Assembly (NCBI GenBank): GCA_014871385.1
Contig: CM026423.1
Location: 2,918,408-2,982,407, forward strand
Origin: Ceratodon purpureus
Lineage: Eukaryota; Streptophyta; Bryopsida; Pseudoditrichales; Ditrichaceae
Length of the DNA: 64,000 nt
Reading direction: 5' to 3'
The notes below the pieces were generated by a model that worked only from the letters and a program-made list of their open reading frames with translations, did not search any database and had not been told where the DNA came from. The position numbers were made by a program, and so were the translations under genes. Shown here piece after piece: positions 49,340 through 63,100 of the stretch (positions are counted from its first letter, which is position 1; every line of letters starts with the position of its first letter).

Positions 49340-49990
49340 TGAGCTTAAGATAAAGATAGATGTGAGAGCCTAAGATAAATGAAGATGTGGGAGTTTAAGA
49401 TAGACACAAAGGTAGGAGGTTAAGATAAGGACAAAGGTGAGTCAGATGAGAGCTTAAGTTAAAAAAAATGGTGAGAGATACGGAGATGAGAGATTTAAAC
49501 ACAGAGGGGAGAGACACAAATGTAGATGACACACAGAAAATAGACTCTAGGTGAGAGACATAAAAGTGAAAGACAAAGATGTGAAAGACATAGAGGTGAA
49601 AGAGATAGAGGTGAAAGATTTAGACATAGAGGAGAAAGACACAAAGGTGGAAGATATAGAGAGAAAATAGACTCAAAGGTGAGAAACACAAAGGTGAAAA
49701 AACACACATTTGAAAGACATAAATTTGAGAAACTCAAAGGTGAAATACACACATTTGAGAGGCATAGATTTGATAGACACAAAGCTGAAAGACATAGAGG
49801 TTGAAGCTTTAGACATACACAAAAGTAAGATCTTTAAATGGAGGATATAGAGATGAGAGACATAGACAAAAGTAAGATCTCTAAATGGAGAACATAGAGA
49901 TGAGAGACACAGATGTGAGAACTATATACAAAGACAATAAGAGCTTAAAGACATACACAAAGACGAGACCTTAAGATAAACATAAGGTTA
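49340..49990 (+). repeat. Purine-rich minisatellite, ~15-bp unit
   Basis: A degenerate array of GTGARAGACAYARAG-like units (for example GGTGAAAGACATAGAGGTGA). The period is visible as a five-residue LCLSP repeat in the antisense frame at 49495-49782. A detached fragment of the same repeat lies at 51010-51110. Confidence 0.8.
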
Positions 49991-50159
49991 GAACTTCAGA
50001 CAAATAAAAAGTAAAAGCTTTCCTGCAAGAAAAAAAGGTTAGAACTTCAGACAAATACAAACTAAAAGCTTTGCTGCAAGAAAAAAACATGTCCGTCTCA
50101 AGAGAGTTTCAACATAATTCTATTGATGCTACATATTGATTAGGAACTCTTGATTTGAT

Positions 50160-50350
50160 ATCCACCTCCAAACCAAGGACGATGGCACATTGGCACATTG
50201 CTCAGCATAGGCTCAAGGATTTAGACAACTATCCATCGGACTAGGCTAGACCAAGGGAGGTAGTAAAAGAAATCGATCTTTGAACCTCATGGCTCCTACG
50301 TGGGGGCCTTAACCACTAAGGAAGGAATTCCCCACCATGGTCGAGCCTTA
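50160..50350 (-). repeat. tRNA-derived SINE-like sequence
   Basis: On the minus strand, TTAGTGGTTAAGGCC resembles a pol III A box and, ~30 bases on, GAGGTTCAAAGATC resembles a B box. A second A-box-like TTAATGGCTAAGGC precedes it. The following 100 bases are unrelated to tRNA, as in SINEs. It is not a functional tRNA: no cloverleaf can be closed. Confidence 0.4.
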
Positions 50351-53300
50351 GCCATTAAGTTACCACTCCTCAAATGATATAAGATGAGTATATAACATTT
50401 TTGTACATAGAATTACTCTCTATTTTCTAATCACAGTAAATATACTAAATACAATAAAAACAATTACATTATCTCAAATTACTATGATTAATGTAATTAG
50501 AGTAATTATTATTGTTTTTAATGAATAATTACAGTAATTATTGTAATTAAAGTAATTTAAAACGACTACAATTAAAATTAAAATCACAAACATTACAATT
50601 CACAATTGTACTTTTAAATAATTACATTAATTTATTATATTAAATTAATTATTATGATTTATTATTATAAATGATAGGAATTACAATATTTACTATTATC
50701 TATTTATTATAAATTATTGTAATTAAATGAATTATATTTATTAGTTATTATTAATTAATTAATATAATTAAATTTACATTAATTACAATTGTAGTAATTA
50801 AACTTCCTCTATTGAGATCAAGAGATAAGTGTTCACTTTATTGATTTGACTGACAAAATTCTCTTGATTTTGCAAATGTTTTTCCAAATCTGTTGAAGTT
50901 AACAAAAATATTCGATTCTGTGTTAATTTGCAGTGTAGTTTCTTGTAATGAAACAAATAGGTAAAGAAAGCTTAAGTTAAATTTCTCATAGCAAGGATTC
51001 TTTTTATTAGAGGAAATAGACTCAAAGTTAAGAGACACAAAGGTGAGAGACACATATGTGCGAAACAGAGGTGAGAGATACTAAGGTGAGAGACACAAAG
51101 GTGAAAGACACATCTATGTGCCATACCATGATAAAGATTATTAATCTAAGACTTGGAAATTTTTATCTAACATGAAGTAGACCTTGGTACAATTTTGCTA
51201 GTTATGTGTCTTTAAATCATTATTGTAAGAGATTTTTTATTTTTTATTTTTTTTTAGTGAAAAAGGCACCAAGGACTTCATTTCTTGAAAAGAGACAAGG
51301 GGAACAACCAAAAGTCAGTCAATCAATATAATTTGAGTTTTTGAACGACTACAAACCCATTTTTTCTTTGTTTCCTTTGTTATGTACTTCAAGGTGTTGA
51401 TAAAACATTCGTGGTTGTGATAAATGCTCTAAAATTTTTGTCTATCAAACTATGAAAACTTCATAGGTCTTTTATGAACTTTAGGCTCTATTCAATTTGT
51501 ATAGATGATCAACACTTAGTTGTATGGACACATATTAGGCTCAAATTGTCTTTAAGAAAAATGATTCATTCATTCATTTATCCAACCACTTCTTTATTTT
51601 TACTTATAAAAAGGACTCAAAGTAGGGCTATTGACTTAAAACTCCAATAAGATTATAATCACTAACTTTGACTAGATTGCAATCGGTGCCTTGTTACGAG
51701 TTTAAATCAATGTCATTTGTCTTACTTATATGTTTTCTTTGAAAAATTTAGAATATATAAATTTCAAACACATGGCATTTTTTATCGACCGTATTTATAG
51801 AAAATCATGTAGAAAATAAAATATTCTTAGACTTATCTAGATTTTTAGAAATTATTTTCTAAATATAACTTGAATGACTTAAATTTAAATTGTCGAAGGT
51901 AATTAGTTTTTACCGTATGCAAGTTCCTTGTATCAAATTACATAAATTAATACAATTTTAGATAATCTACTTCTAAAGGATTGAATCCAAACTTAATTCA
52001 ATTTCCAATGCAAATGGAAATTATACAAAAAGATAATCACATCAAAGGAAAATAATTCTTTGTCAACTTTTAACAATAAGGACATTTAATTTACACTATG
52101 GAAGTAGACAAATTGAAGAGAGTGTGTATTGTGTACAATAGGAAGAAGTATTGACATACTATATGAATGCATGTTATCTACATTGTGTTAGATGTACATA
52201 GATTGATTTTATTATATGAGGTATATATTTGAGCATATCCATTGACGATTTTATGTGAAGATTCATGATACTGGATGTCATGATGCAGTTTTCATGTCCT
52301 CGAGCTGTATGTTTGCCAAGTGGACGTCAGTCACTCGTCGTGACTGGTGCATCGGATGGTGCGATGCCTTCCGTCCTTGAACCCCAAGAACAAGAGGACA
52401 TGAAGACATTTGATTTAGACTTTAATAGTGTACAGACATGTGTTACTTTCAATCAATCGTGACTCATGAAGAGTACTTATAAAAAATGGTGCATTACTTG
52501 TCAAATTCAAACAATGTTCAATAATCTTACTCTTTGTCAAATTACTCACTTCAACACCCATGTCTGGATTGTATCAGGTGGTGAGGCACATGCAACATCA
52601 AGTATATGTAGCTGGTCAAACCTGAGACCTCATAGTTGACTTACAAGCCGATGCTTCAATGTAAGTGTTAGTCTGTTTAGATGACAAACTAGAAAGCAAT
52701 TATTTTGTGGAACCTAAGACATGGGGTCGGACCTTAATGCTTTGAAAGGATCCACTATATGTGTTTTAATATTGCATGCTGCATGAATGACCTTTGTGTA
52801 TATACTTTGTGACACACTATAGTTTATAGGCCAAATTATAATTATTTAATCAAATAGTTTGTCAACTTAATATGCAATTGGATGCAACAATCCTTGCATA
52901 TAATAAAGAAATTACAATTAAAAAAATTTACAAGATTGCTTATCAAAACCTAGATAAGTCCAAAAATATTTTATTTTTCTAGTTAGTCTCTTTATAATTC
53001 AAGTTTGTAAATTATGTCCTATATTTAAAACTCATAATAATGATCTAGTTGAAGTTAGTGATTATAATCTTATTCAAATCATAAATCAATAGTCCTATTT
53101 GAGTTCTTTCTAAAAAGAACTATTAAAATGAAAGCAGTTATTTGGTATCCATTGACAAACTTTGCCATACCAATTAGGCTTGGTATCTTTACTTCTTCAA
53201 GTCTAAAAATGTAATTATATGCCTTGATTTTCCCCGTTGTCTTGCATCAAGCATAAAATCAATAGCCTTATCTTGAGTCTTTTGTATTAGAAACTTTTGA

Positions 53301-53559
53301 GGTGAAACTAGTTATTTTATTTTAGGGTACTTTTGATGTGTCTTGATTTCTAATTATGTGATTTTAGACAATTATGTATACAATTTAAATTTATTCATTG
53401 TTTTAGGATAAGTAATTATAGCATTTTTTTGAAGATCCATATTGCATATGTATGTATTGTTTCTTACCAAATTGGTCATAATTTGTAAGATATTAGTGGT
53501 AGAAGAAAGCACACAGGCCAAAAGAAAAAGCAAAAAAAAATAAAAAAATAAAAAAACAA
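50351..53559. other. AT-rich intergenic DNA
   Basis: Includes an alternating AATTA-rich tract (50440-50800), the minisatellite fragment at 51010-51110 and no supportable gene. A GC-richer island at ~52260-52470 has a 65-codon frame without recognisable features. Confidence 0.45.
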
Positions 53560-54130
53560 AATAAAAATTGTATAAGGAAAAGACAGAGGTGGGCAATTTG
53601 TGTACAGACACAACAGAGAGTTTGTGTAAAGGACATATTAAACAGTAAAGGACATATTAAACAATTTGTATAAGGGAATGACACTTTGTACAAGAGAAAG
53701 ACGAAGTGGGTAATTTGTGTGAGGGATATAATAAACAATCTGTGTAAAGGAAATATTAGACAGTTTGTGTAAAGAAAGAACACAGTGGCTAGTTTGTGTA
53801 AGAGACATAATGGACAATTTGTGTAAAAAACATATGGTATTAAACATTTTGTGTAAAGTGGAAAGTGTGTATTACACAGTGGAAAGTGTGTATAAATGAC
53901 ATAATGGACAGTTTGTGTGAAGGAAGGTCACAATGGGTTGTTTGCAATCTGTGTAAAGGAAAAAATGAGCAATTTGTGTGAAGGAAGGACATAGTAAATA
54001 GTATGTGTATGAGACATTGTGGACAATTTTTGTAAGAGATATAATGGATAATCTGTATAAAGAACATAGCTGATAATTTGTATAAAAGATATAGTAGACA
54101 ATTTGTGTAAGAGTAAATGGCAAACTGATT
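53560..54130 (+). repeat. Minisatellite of ~25-bp TTTGTGTAAAG units
   Basis: About twenty irregular copies of ACAATTTGTGTAAAGGACAT-like units with spacing from about 20 to 35 bp. Common variants are GACAGTTTGTGTAAAG and AATTTGTATAAAAG. It is asymmetric, with purines and T on the plus strand. Confidence 0.75.
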
Positions 54131-56400
54131 TGGGATAGTAAATGAGGGTAAATACAAAGATGTTTCAATTTACTCTAGATTCTCATTGTGGACCCTCATA
54201 GTAACTATTTTTTATAAATTGTCCAACTCTAACATCTAGAAAGATTTTAGATATGCAATAAACACCATTGATTCAAATTTCCTCATCTTTTAAGTTCTTT
54301 CTTGAAGATGTGACTCCTATTGAGTACATCTAATCAACTCTTTGAATTTAAAAATTCTAAGCATGTATATAAAACCATTAATTTTCCTTCCAATTTTACT
54401 AAATTTCCAATTTTAGATAATTCTTGCATCAAGGTCATTTTCTTATTTTCTACTACTATAGCTTACACATAAGTTTGTGTTCACTTAAGTCATGTATGCA
54501 GAGCCAAAAAATTGGAAATTATAACACCATCTTGTTGGAATTGAGGAAATATTGTCAAAATAATAAAAATATAATTAATCAACAATTAATCAAATAATCA
54601 TAGAGAGATCTCTATAGATGAAAGGTAATACTCAATGCAAGTTGTACTTAACATAACTAAGAAAAAGTTACTTTACTTCAAATCCTATGAAGTATTGATT
54701 TATAACTTTATTAGCATTTCACCTAAAAAATTAATTTACTCATTTTATATGTTGGACCCGACTTTTTGAGTTAAATATTCAATAGTGCAATAGCAAAGCT
54801 ATAAGGTACTTTAGTCCAAAAATCATAAGATTTCTTCTATGGATTCATAGTAGTTTTTCACCACAAAAGATTCTTAGTAAATAGTTTATGAAGTTAATAT
54901 TCTATTCAAAAATTCAATTTGGTATTATGAGGATAATTATTTCCACTATTTTTCTACAAAAGCTTAGGTTGTTTAGTAGTAGGTAAATTTTTGGGACTTT
55001 TCTAATAATTAAAAGATTTGTGCTAAATTAATATTTACAATTTCTTGTTTTAATTAATAAATATTTTATAAATGAGAAATTTTTGACATTAAATATGTCT
55101 TGGATTTTATTTCACCTAAATTTAGCATCATTTTGCTTGCATGTTTATTTTCTATTGATTAGTTGACTTTCATTGTCTTGCAATTTCAAAATTGACTTTA
55201 ACTGTAGTAAATTAGTGATTTGGAGGACTTACCCACTAATGATATACCAACTTATTTTCTTCTCTAATTTTGAAATTCCATCTATTGGCTACCGCTTATA
55301 CTTTAATCTTTAGTTAAATGGCTGTTTTAATTACTTTAAAATTCCAATGGTAAATTAAAGACTTACAACTTATCATCATTATTTTTGGTTCAAAATACTT
55401 TTTTGAACTTTATATCCATATAGTAATAAAAAATAATAATAATGTGTTTTTATTTTTATTTTTATGGTAACATAATCTCTCAAAATTTCTTTGATTTCCA
55501 TATAAATATGCTTGAATTATGTTATATAATTCAACATAGTCAAAGTGGAAAGTCAAGTTCTTTGTGTCACCAATTCGGCAACAACTTTGAACATTCAAAA
55601 TTTGTTATAATTATTTGTTCTATTTACTAAATTTTAATTAAATATGGTTTAAATATGTTATCCAAATCTCAATGTCTTTTGGTTTTAAAGGTGCGTTGAA
55701 ATTTTCTTATGCTCTTTAAACTCAAAACATCCAAAAGGCTAATCTTTTCATGTCTAAATGAAAATCCAAATAACAATTGTATTTTTGTCAATGAGAAGAA
55801 TAAGTGTACAAAAAATTACAGTAACAATAAAAACAAAATTCATATTTATGGATAATTTTGTATTTGAATAGATGCAGTTGTACAATTGTAATTATTGTAG
55901 ATGAAAATCAATTGAAAATTGCAAGCCAAATGAAATATGCCCATTTTTAAAAATTAAATGAGATCTGCTTGCGGCATAAAATCTTTGAGATTGATGAAAT
56001 ATGCCCAACAATGAAAACTATTCATGAATGAGTGTACTCCGTTTCAATGAAAACTACTCATGAATGAATGTACTCCGTTTGAATATTAGTTTTGTTCCTT
56101 CCGCTATTCTGTGGTATGGTAGATTAGGCTAGAGTATGAATGGCTATGGCTTCCCCAAATTTAGATAAAATCCTTCTGAAAATCATAACTTTTGCATTAT
56201 AATTTCAATTTCATCAAAAATTATCTCATTGACAAACCAGCGGTGAAAAATATACATGCAATTGTTTTTAAAAATTTCCAAAAACAAAGTTGCTTAAAAT
56301 AAGCTACGTCTACAAAATGGTCTCAAACAACTTTAGGGGCTATAGAACTCTAAATCTATGGCTCTCCAAGATTAACCACCAAATTTAGAGTGCCATAAAT
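54131..56400. other. AT-rich spacer upstream of UFL1
   Basis: No gene recognised. Bases 56009-56044 and 56045-56080 are a direct tandem duplication of a 36-bp unit (CAATGAAAACTA through CTCCGTTT) with a few mismatches. Confidence 0.5.
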
Positions 56401-57105
56401 AGCTGAAAAGAATTGTTCACAATTGGCGTCCGCCGCGGAGAAAGACGCCCTATCCCGCGGCGATAGGATCGTCTTCCTCAAAAACACAAAACTCATGAAA
56501 AACTCCGAAAATCAAATGCGGAGTTGCAAATCGCAATTGGGAGCTCGGATCCGTCCCCAGCAATCCCACTCGGTCACGTGCACGTCGATCCTCGCCATTA
56601 TCAGCCCATCCCTCGATCAAGCCACAGTCCTGAGGCCAGCCTCTTCGCATCGACGCGCTTGGATCATGCTGCCGTGGTGAATTCAGCAAGTACAGGTATG
56701 GTACCCTCGCTGATTGCTTCCATTCATGTCGCTTAAGGTTGCGGTTCGTTTCTCTAGTATGGCTTTTCATCGTCTGATAGTTTTGTTGGAGAGAAAGAAT
56801 CGAGCCAGAATCGAGATGGATTCGTGCTAGAATGGTGTCAGAATCGAGCCACGATCGACGTTCATCGTGGAAGGATTTTGGAATTTTGCTCTGTTTTAGG
56901 GTTAGGGTTTAAGGAGCTAATCGTCATGGTTATCTGTGCAGAATCGTGTGTTTGGCGTGTATAAGGTGCTGCAGGTTTGGTTCTAGGGGAGGAATCCAGC
57001 AGGAGGTTGAGAATTGATGAATTGATAAGACGAAGCGGGTTGAGCTCGGCTTCGAGAGGAGGGGTGGTTTTGGTTCTTTTTCTCTGCTGTTGTTAGGCGG
57101 CGGCG
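56401..57105 (+). promoter_or_regulatory. Promoter and 5' leader region of the UFL1 gene
   Basis: Base composition changes abruptly from AT-rich to GC-rich near 56420 (GTCCGCCGCGGAG), 680 bp before the start codon. A GTACAG|GTATGG donor-like site near 56697 may mark a 5' UTR intron. Repeated AATCGAG words occur at 56790-56860. The transcription start cannot be placed. Confidence 0.4.
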
Positions 57106-60100
57106 ATGGATTTCGATCTAGAGGAGCTCCAGAAGCTTTTTGAGCAGACGCAGAATGCGAAAGCCAAGGTCCGCCTCTCGGAGCGTAATGTGGTGGAGCT
57201 TGTGTCGAAGCTGCAGGAGCTCCAGCTCCTGGATAACGATCTGCTTCATACAGTCTCTGGGAAAGAGTACATTACTCAGGTGCGTTTCTGGATGTCGCCA
57301 GGGTTCTGGAACGATTGCTGGTCAATTACTAGGTTAGAAGCGCGGGATGTGCTTTCGCTTTTAGAATTCTGCACCTTGTGGTTGTAGCTGTGTAGTTGTT
57401 ATGTGCTAGATGCTTTCATTCATGCGTGGGTGCTGTGTGTCAGACAGTGGTATTGGTATTTTATTTGTCTGGATTGTTATCTTAGTGTTTTTCTATACAA
57501 ATCGGTGCAGGACGAATTAAGACGTGAGATTGAATCGGAGATTCAGCGGCTGGAAAGAGTTGCACTAGTGGACTTGTCTGGCACTCTTGGTGTGGAACTC
57601 ATACACTGTGAAAGACAAGTTCAACAAATTGTGCAAAGCAATCCATCTTTGTCATTAGTGCAGGGGGAAATTCTTTCTTCCAGTTATTGGGATTCTATTG
57701 CAGAAGAAATCAATGAGTCGTTGGAAGTTGCTGGCCAAATCTCGGTCGGAGAGCTTGCTCGTCGGTTTACGGTTGGAGCTGAGCTGATAACCAATGTCTT
57801 GTCTGCTCGTTTAGGGACATCGGTGAGTGACTGCGTTTGAATCTTAGCTACTCGCGTGTGAATGGAGATCAGTTTTGGTTGTCTTCCCAGAGATCAAGCT
57901 TTGTGCTAGAATTCGGTTATGTTGTGCGAAATGTACCTGAACGGACTGTACGATACCTGAGAGTAGATTTTGTCTGTGACAGATCCATGGAAAGTTGGAA
58001 GGGGGTCAGCTATATACTCCAGCATTTGTTGCACGAATTCGGGCGACTGTTCGAGGGGCTGTTCGAGCTTTAACTGTTCCTACTCCAGTGACTACCCTTT
58101 GGAACTTTCTTCAGCAGCAGATGCGAGAGGGAGACGAAGGACCCACGGCTAAAGTGACTGGAGATGGAGGTCTTTTCCAATCCGTTCTTCATCAGCTCAT
58201 AGCAGATGGAGAAGTGAAAGGATCTCTTCGTGGTGGAAATGCCGTCTACACACCTGCGGTATTGTTTTGAATGAGCTCGTCCAAGTTTTTTTTAATACTT
58301 CAAGATCCTTGTAGTATGCAATTGTACAATGTCAATTTGAATGAGTACGTTGGTTCGTCACTCAGGTGTTCGCGGGAGCACAGCGAGGCAGTGTGGAGGC
58401 ATTCTTTTCGCAGGTGGGTTTTTTGTTTCCTGTTGCTTTTTAATTTTACATATGGGTTATTACTAGTAAGACTTGTGTTGGCACAGTGATGTCTGGACGT
58501 GGACTAATTAACTCGAAGTTTTAAACAGAATGGCCACATTACTTATGATGCACTGCGGAAACTGAATGTGCCACAACCGAAGCAATATCTACAGGTTTTT
58601 CACTCTACCATATGTGCCATTAGGTTTTGACTGCAATGATGCATGTTGTGTAACTAATGTTGCTTGCTTAAATCCTCTCAACATGTAGCTTTATTTCCTG
58701 ATACGGCATACTTACAGGACGCCATCAGTTTCTGGATATTTAATAGTGTTTTAATCTAAACATTTTCAATTCTTTGTTGTTGACCTCTAGGAAATGTATA
58801 AAGATGGTGTTGCTCTAGACACTATCTTCATTCACCCGTCAACTATCAGCCAATTGGATGCAGTAGCAGAGGAGGCTATTGCAGGAAATACATGGTAAAC
58901 ACATCGCTCTATATTTTGCACGAAAAGTAGACACGAGAATCACTTGGTTTGTTCTGTGTTTAAGAAGTTATATCAGCTGTAAAGATTTACAATGAAGTGC
59001 TTTGCAGCAGAATAATTGCGATTTCTGAATCTCTTTAGTAAAGGCGATTATATTCTGGTGAAATATGATCGTCTAATGAATTTAAGCTAGTAATGATATT
59101 CATTCCTCTTTGTCCTCGTGCCACACTATCAAGTCAGATATTAAGTTGACTTGTTGTGCTCCTTAGAATTTATAATTAAATTATATGATTGGTATCTGCA
59201 GGTTTGATGCTTTGCCACTGGTGCCTCCATCCGCTGGGGCTACAGATGCAGCAGAGCTGGTGACTCTCTGTCCAACTGTGCAAAGAGCTCTAAAGGTAAG
59301 AACAGCTATTCTCTTGCATCAGCTTCCACGAAGGTTTAGTGGTCATTAATGAGAAGATTATTGGGGACATCAGTGTGGCTGGTTATCAAATTTCTTCCTC
59401 TGGCGTGTTTCAATATTCGGAAAGTTGAAGGGTTGCGACTATCTGGCTTCTGTAATTTTGAGCTGTTAACTACAAGGACGTATGTTCTCGTTTTACGTGA
59501 ATAATTATTAAGCGTGAGTGAGTTCCTAATAGATCGACTGTCACAAAAAGCTGCTATGCTCAATATTTGTTTCTCAATGTGGTCATAGGATGGAACCGCC
59601 ATTATACTGGCCGATACCTGTGTGATAAGTACTGCATTTGTTAAGGTACGGTGTATCTTACTCAGTTTTTAGCTTGTATTTCACTTTCCCTTAAAAACAG
59701 TATACATTCTATTCTTAATCTACTAGTTCTGCAGTATGCACATCTTAGAGTCTGAAATTTATGATGCGCAAAGCTTGACTCTTCCATTTCTAAGCCGATG
59801 TGTTTTAAAGCTATTACTCTTGATTATTTTTGTTATCTTGACAGGTATGTCTATGAATTTATTTAGATATTTGGATTCCTTCCTCCAAAATCTGGAATTA
59901 ACAGTGTCATCATTTGAACAGGACCTTTTTGAAAAATCAGAGAATTTGGCACGCGAGCTGGCCAAGAAAAAGGATGCAAACAAGAAGTCTAATAAAGTTG
60001 CCCCTCAGTCAATTTCTGAAGGAGTCTCAGGGAATTTGAATTCTGGAACAGAACCTGGCATAGAAGATGGTGTTTCTGGTCAGAGCAAAGGAGGACGACG

Positions 60101-63100
60101 AAGGAAAGGGAATCAAAGCAGTGGAACAACTCGTCCATCAACTGACGTTGAGACAGTTATTACAAAAGAGGGGAAGGGCAAGAGGCGGGGTGGTAAATCG
60201 AAGGGAGAAAAACAACTTGGAGAAGCAGTTACTAGTGTGTCAAAGGGATCCAAGAGCGGTGTTGGGGGAATAGGAGCCAACACTACACACGATGAGGATG
60301 ACATATTTACTTTGGAGTTTTTGTCCTCTAAAATTTTAGAATGGTTTCCAGACTTGGAAAGTGCGGGAGTTGGTAATGGCCTTTACAGTCAGCATCTTCT
60401 TACTGAGTCTTGTTTGGTCCTGGTATTTGCATCTGTGTAGGATTAGTCGTTGGGGCGACGCAGCTGCCTTCTGTTAGAGCACCGACTTCACAATCTTAAC
60501 ATCATGTCGTGTACTGAAATTTAGTTTATTTTTTGAACTGAGAGGTGATGGAGGTAGAATTGTCTAACACGACGATTGTATTTAGCAGAGGAAGAAGAAG
60601 ATGGTATTCTTGTAAGAGCGCTAGCCGAGTTGCTTAGGCCCAAAGTAGTGGCTGCTGCAATACAAGCAAAACAGGCCCTCTTTTCAGCTCAAGCGGAAGA
60701 CCGCCGGCGCCGCATGGATACCTTGCAGCATAAGATTGATGAGGCAAGTAGCTTTATTTGCGCGGATCAAAACAGGCCGATGAATGTATTTTAGTTGCGT
60801 TGCTGTGTTATCATTTACAACCTGGTATGTGTGTTCAATAATTAATCAGGTTTGCATAACCCTTGCAGGTCTATTCCAATTTCCAGTTGTTCTCAAAGGC
60901 CCTGGAACTTTTTGAAGACAATGAAAAAATCGGGGTGAGCACTTTTTGTATCCTTCGATGTGGATTGCAAGTTTATTTGAGACCCGTACAATGAAGGTAC
61001 CCGTACAATGAAGTACACTTTGATTATATAATATGTTTGTCTGCTAATTCTGTTACTTTAGGAAGCATCTTTCATCACTCATATTTAGGAAATCTTATAA
61101 CGTTGCCTGACCTTGCTCAGGTGATACTGCATCGACATCTCTTGCGGACCACAGGAGCTGAATTAGTGGACTTGTTTCTCATTTCACAGGCAGGTCTTTT
61201 GAACTTGTTCTGTTTGTATTTTGATTGTTCTATTTTTCTGTCTCGTTCCATCTGACTTGAAGAGGTTATCTTTGGCATATGATGAATGTGTTTAGCACGC
61301 TTGTATACAGGGAGAGGATGACATGGTTGATAACGAAGATGCTAGAACAGATATCAAAGGAGCAGAGCCATTGAGTTCCTTGCAGAGGATGTCGTTGGTA
61401 TGCTGTCACCATCACTTGTAAACTAGAAAATTAGGTGGAATTTTGTTATTTTTGTATGATCAAATCCATTGTGTACATACCTATCAAGCCATCCTTGTTA
61501 CGGTCCTCTGTTCTCAATATAAGTTCTCTGATTTATCACTACAGTTTGTTAACAGTTCTTTGACTTTGGAAGTTGGCAATGATGCAGGCCAAGTCTTTAA
61601 CAGGGCATAAACTTTCTGCAAAGGCTTTGGAGCTAGTTGAAAGTTTGGAGGGAAAGGTATTTACAGTTAATACAATAACTCTTGGTTTGGCCGAGTATGG
61701 ATCTAAACGGGAAGTCGTTCATGAATATTTAATGATGATGCCTAAATTACGTTGCACTTTTATGTTTTGTAACTGTTCATCATTTGATTGCATTTGTGAA
61801 CTTTAATAATAGTTAAGGGGCACGTCTATGCAGAACGTGGATGCTTTTGAAAGGGCATTTGAGGCAGTCGTGACTGAGAGGTACTGCTTTATATTTTTGC
61901 ATCTGTTAAGTCGATTTATTCAAAACAAAATAAGAGGTTCGAGGTGCTTTTTAGGATTGAAAGTTGAGTCTTGTTGGGTATGTTAGGATTCTATGGCTAT
62001 TAAAAGTGATGTAGACAAGCAATTCTTTTAGATTGAGAAGTATGAAACAGACCTACCATACTAATCCTATATGTTTTGTTATCAGCGGCTTGCGTCTGAA
62101 GAAGCTAGATAAAAAATCCGAAAGGGCTTTACTGTTCTCCTATCGCAAGGTAAAATCCAACGTGAATTGCGTTGAAATTTGCTGTTCTGAGTTTTGCATC
62201 TGAACTTGTTCGACATTACTTATTAGCACTGATACTTGGAAAACCTTTTGAACAAAACACAAAATATTCATCTTCTTTAAAATATTGGTGTTCGTCATTG
62301 GTCTTTGATGGGTTGTGACGATGGAAACTTTTCTGCAAGTATTACACGTGGAGTGCTAATTGTCTAGTATTGACTACTAAGATACGTCATGCATTAGTGC
62401 AAAGTTGGCACTGATGATTAAATGACACGTGCTTTTTATATTGGTTTTGTTCTTCTAACTAGCAATATGACGATATGTGCTTGATGGTGAGACAGGGTTT
62501 GGCTTCACAAGTTGAGGATGAGACCGACTCTGTAGCCTTGTTACCAAAAGTTGTGGGCCTCCTCTTTGTTCAGGTCGATATCTCCTCTGCTTGCTCCTTT
62601 TTGGTCTATTTCTTATCTCAGATAATTGCTTTGCCATTCATAGTCTTGTTGCAGTGCTGTATTCGATACACATTTATTGATCGATGTATCGGGGCTGTTT
62701 ATGATTTTCTTGTACTGGAACAGGTTCATAGTCGTGCTCTCCAAGCACCAGGCAGGGCTGTGTCAGCAGCTATTTTGCGACTGAAGGTTGGTATGCTGCA
62801 CTTTACGTATGTTTGTGCATCATATCTTTTGCTAAGAATTAATGATCGACCTTTGAGAAGCTAGACTTTGGCTTCATATGGAGCGAGTTTTTCTTCTATT
62901 AATCAATCTGCCTGCTGGCACAAACTTAGAGCTTTAAGAACTCGACAGTACTTTTGGTGCTGCTAGAAAAGCAATGTGCATATTGTCTTTGCAAGTAAAA
63001 TAGCTTTAGGACTCCAAATGTACGGATCCAAGAATAAGCACACACAATGCGATAACTCATGGTGTATATGTCAATGATGTCTTCTGAGCACAGGGAACGA

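Noticed and set aside
49495-49782. 95-codon antisense frame rich in LCLSP
   Set aside because: It is a translation of the 15-bp minisatellite, not a gene.
53560-54130. Repeat field considered as a CRISPR-like array
   Set aside because: Units vary in length, there are no constant repeats with unique spacers, and the context is a eukaryotic nuclear genome.
53372-54168. Overlapping antisense frames rich in TQIVYYI and TNCL
   Set aside because: They are translations of the TTTGTGTAAAG minisatellite.
56423-56680. 85-codon frame upstream of UFL1
   Set aside because: It has no ATG at its start (opens with TTG) and lies in the promoter or 5' leader.
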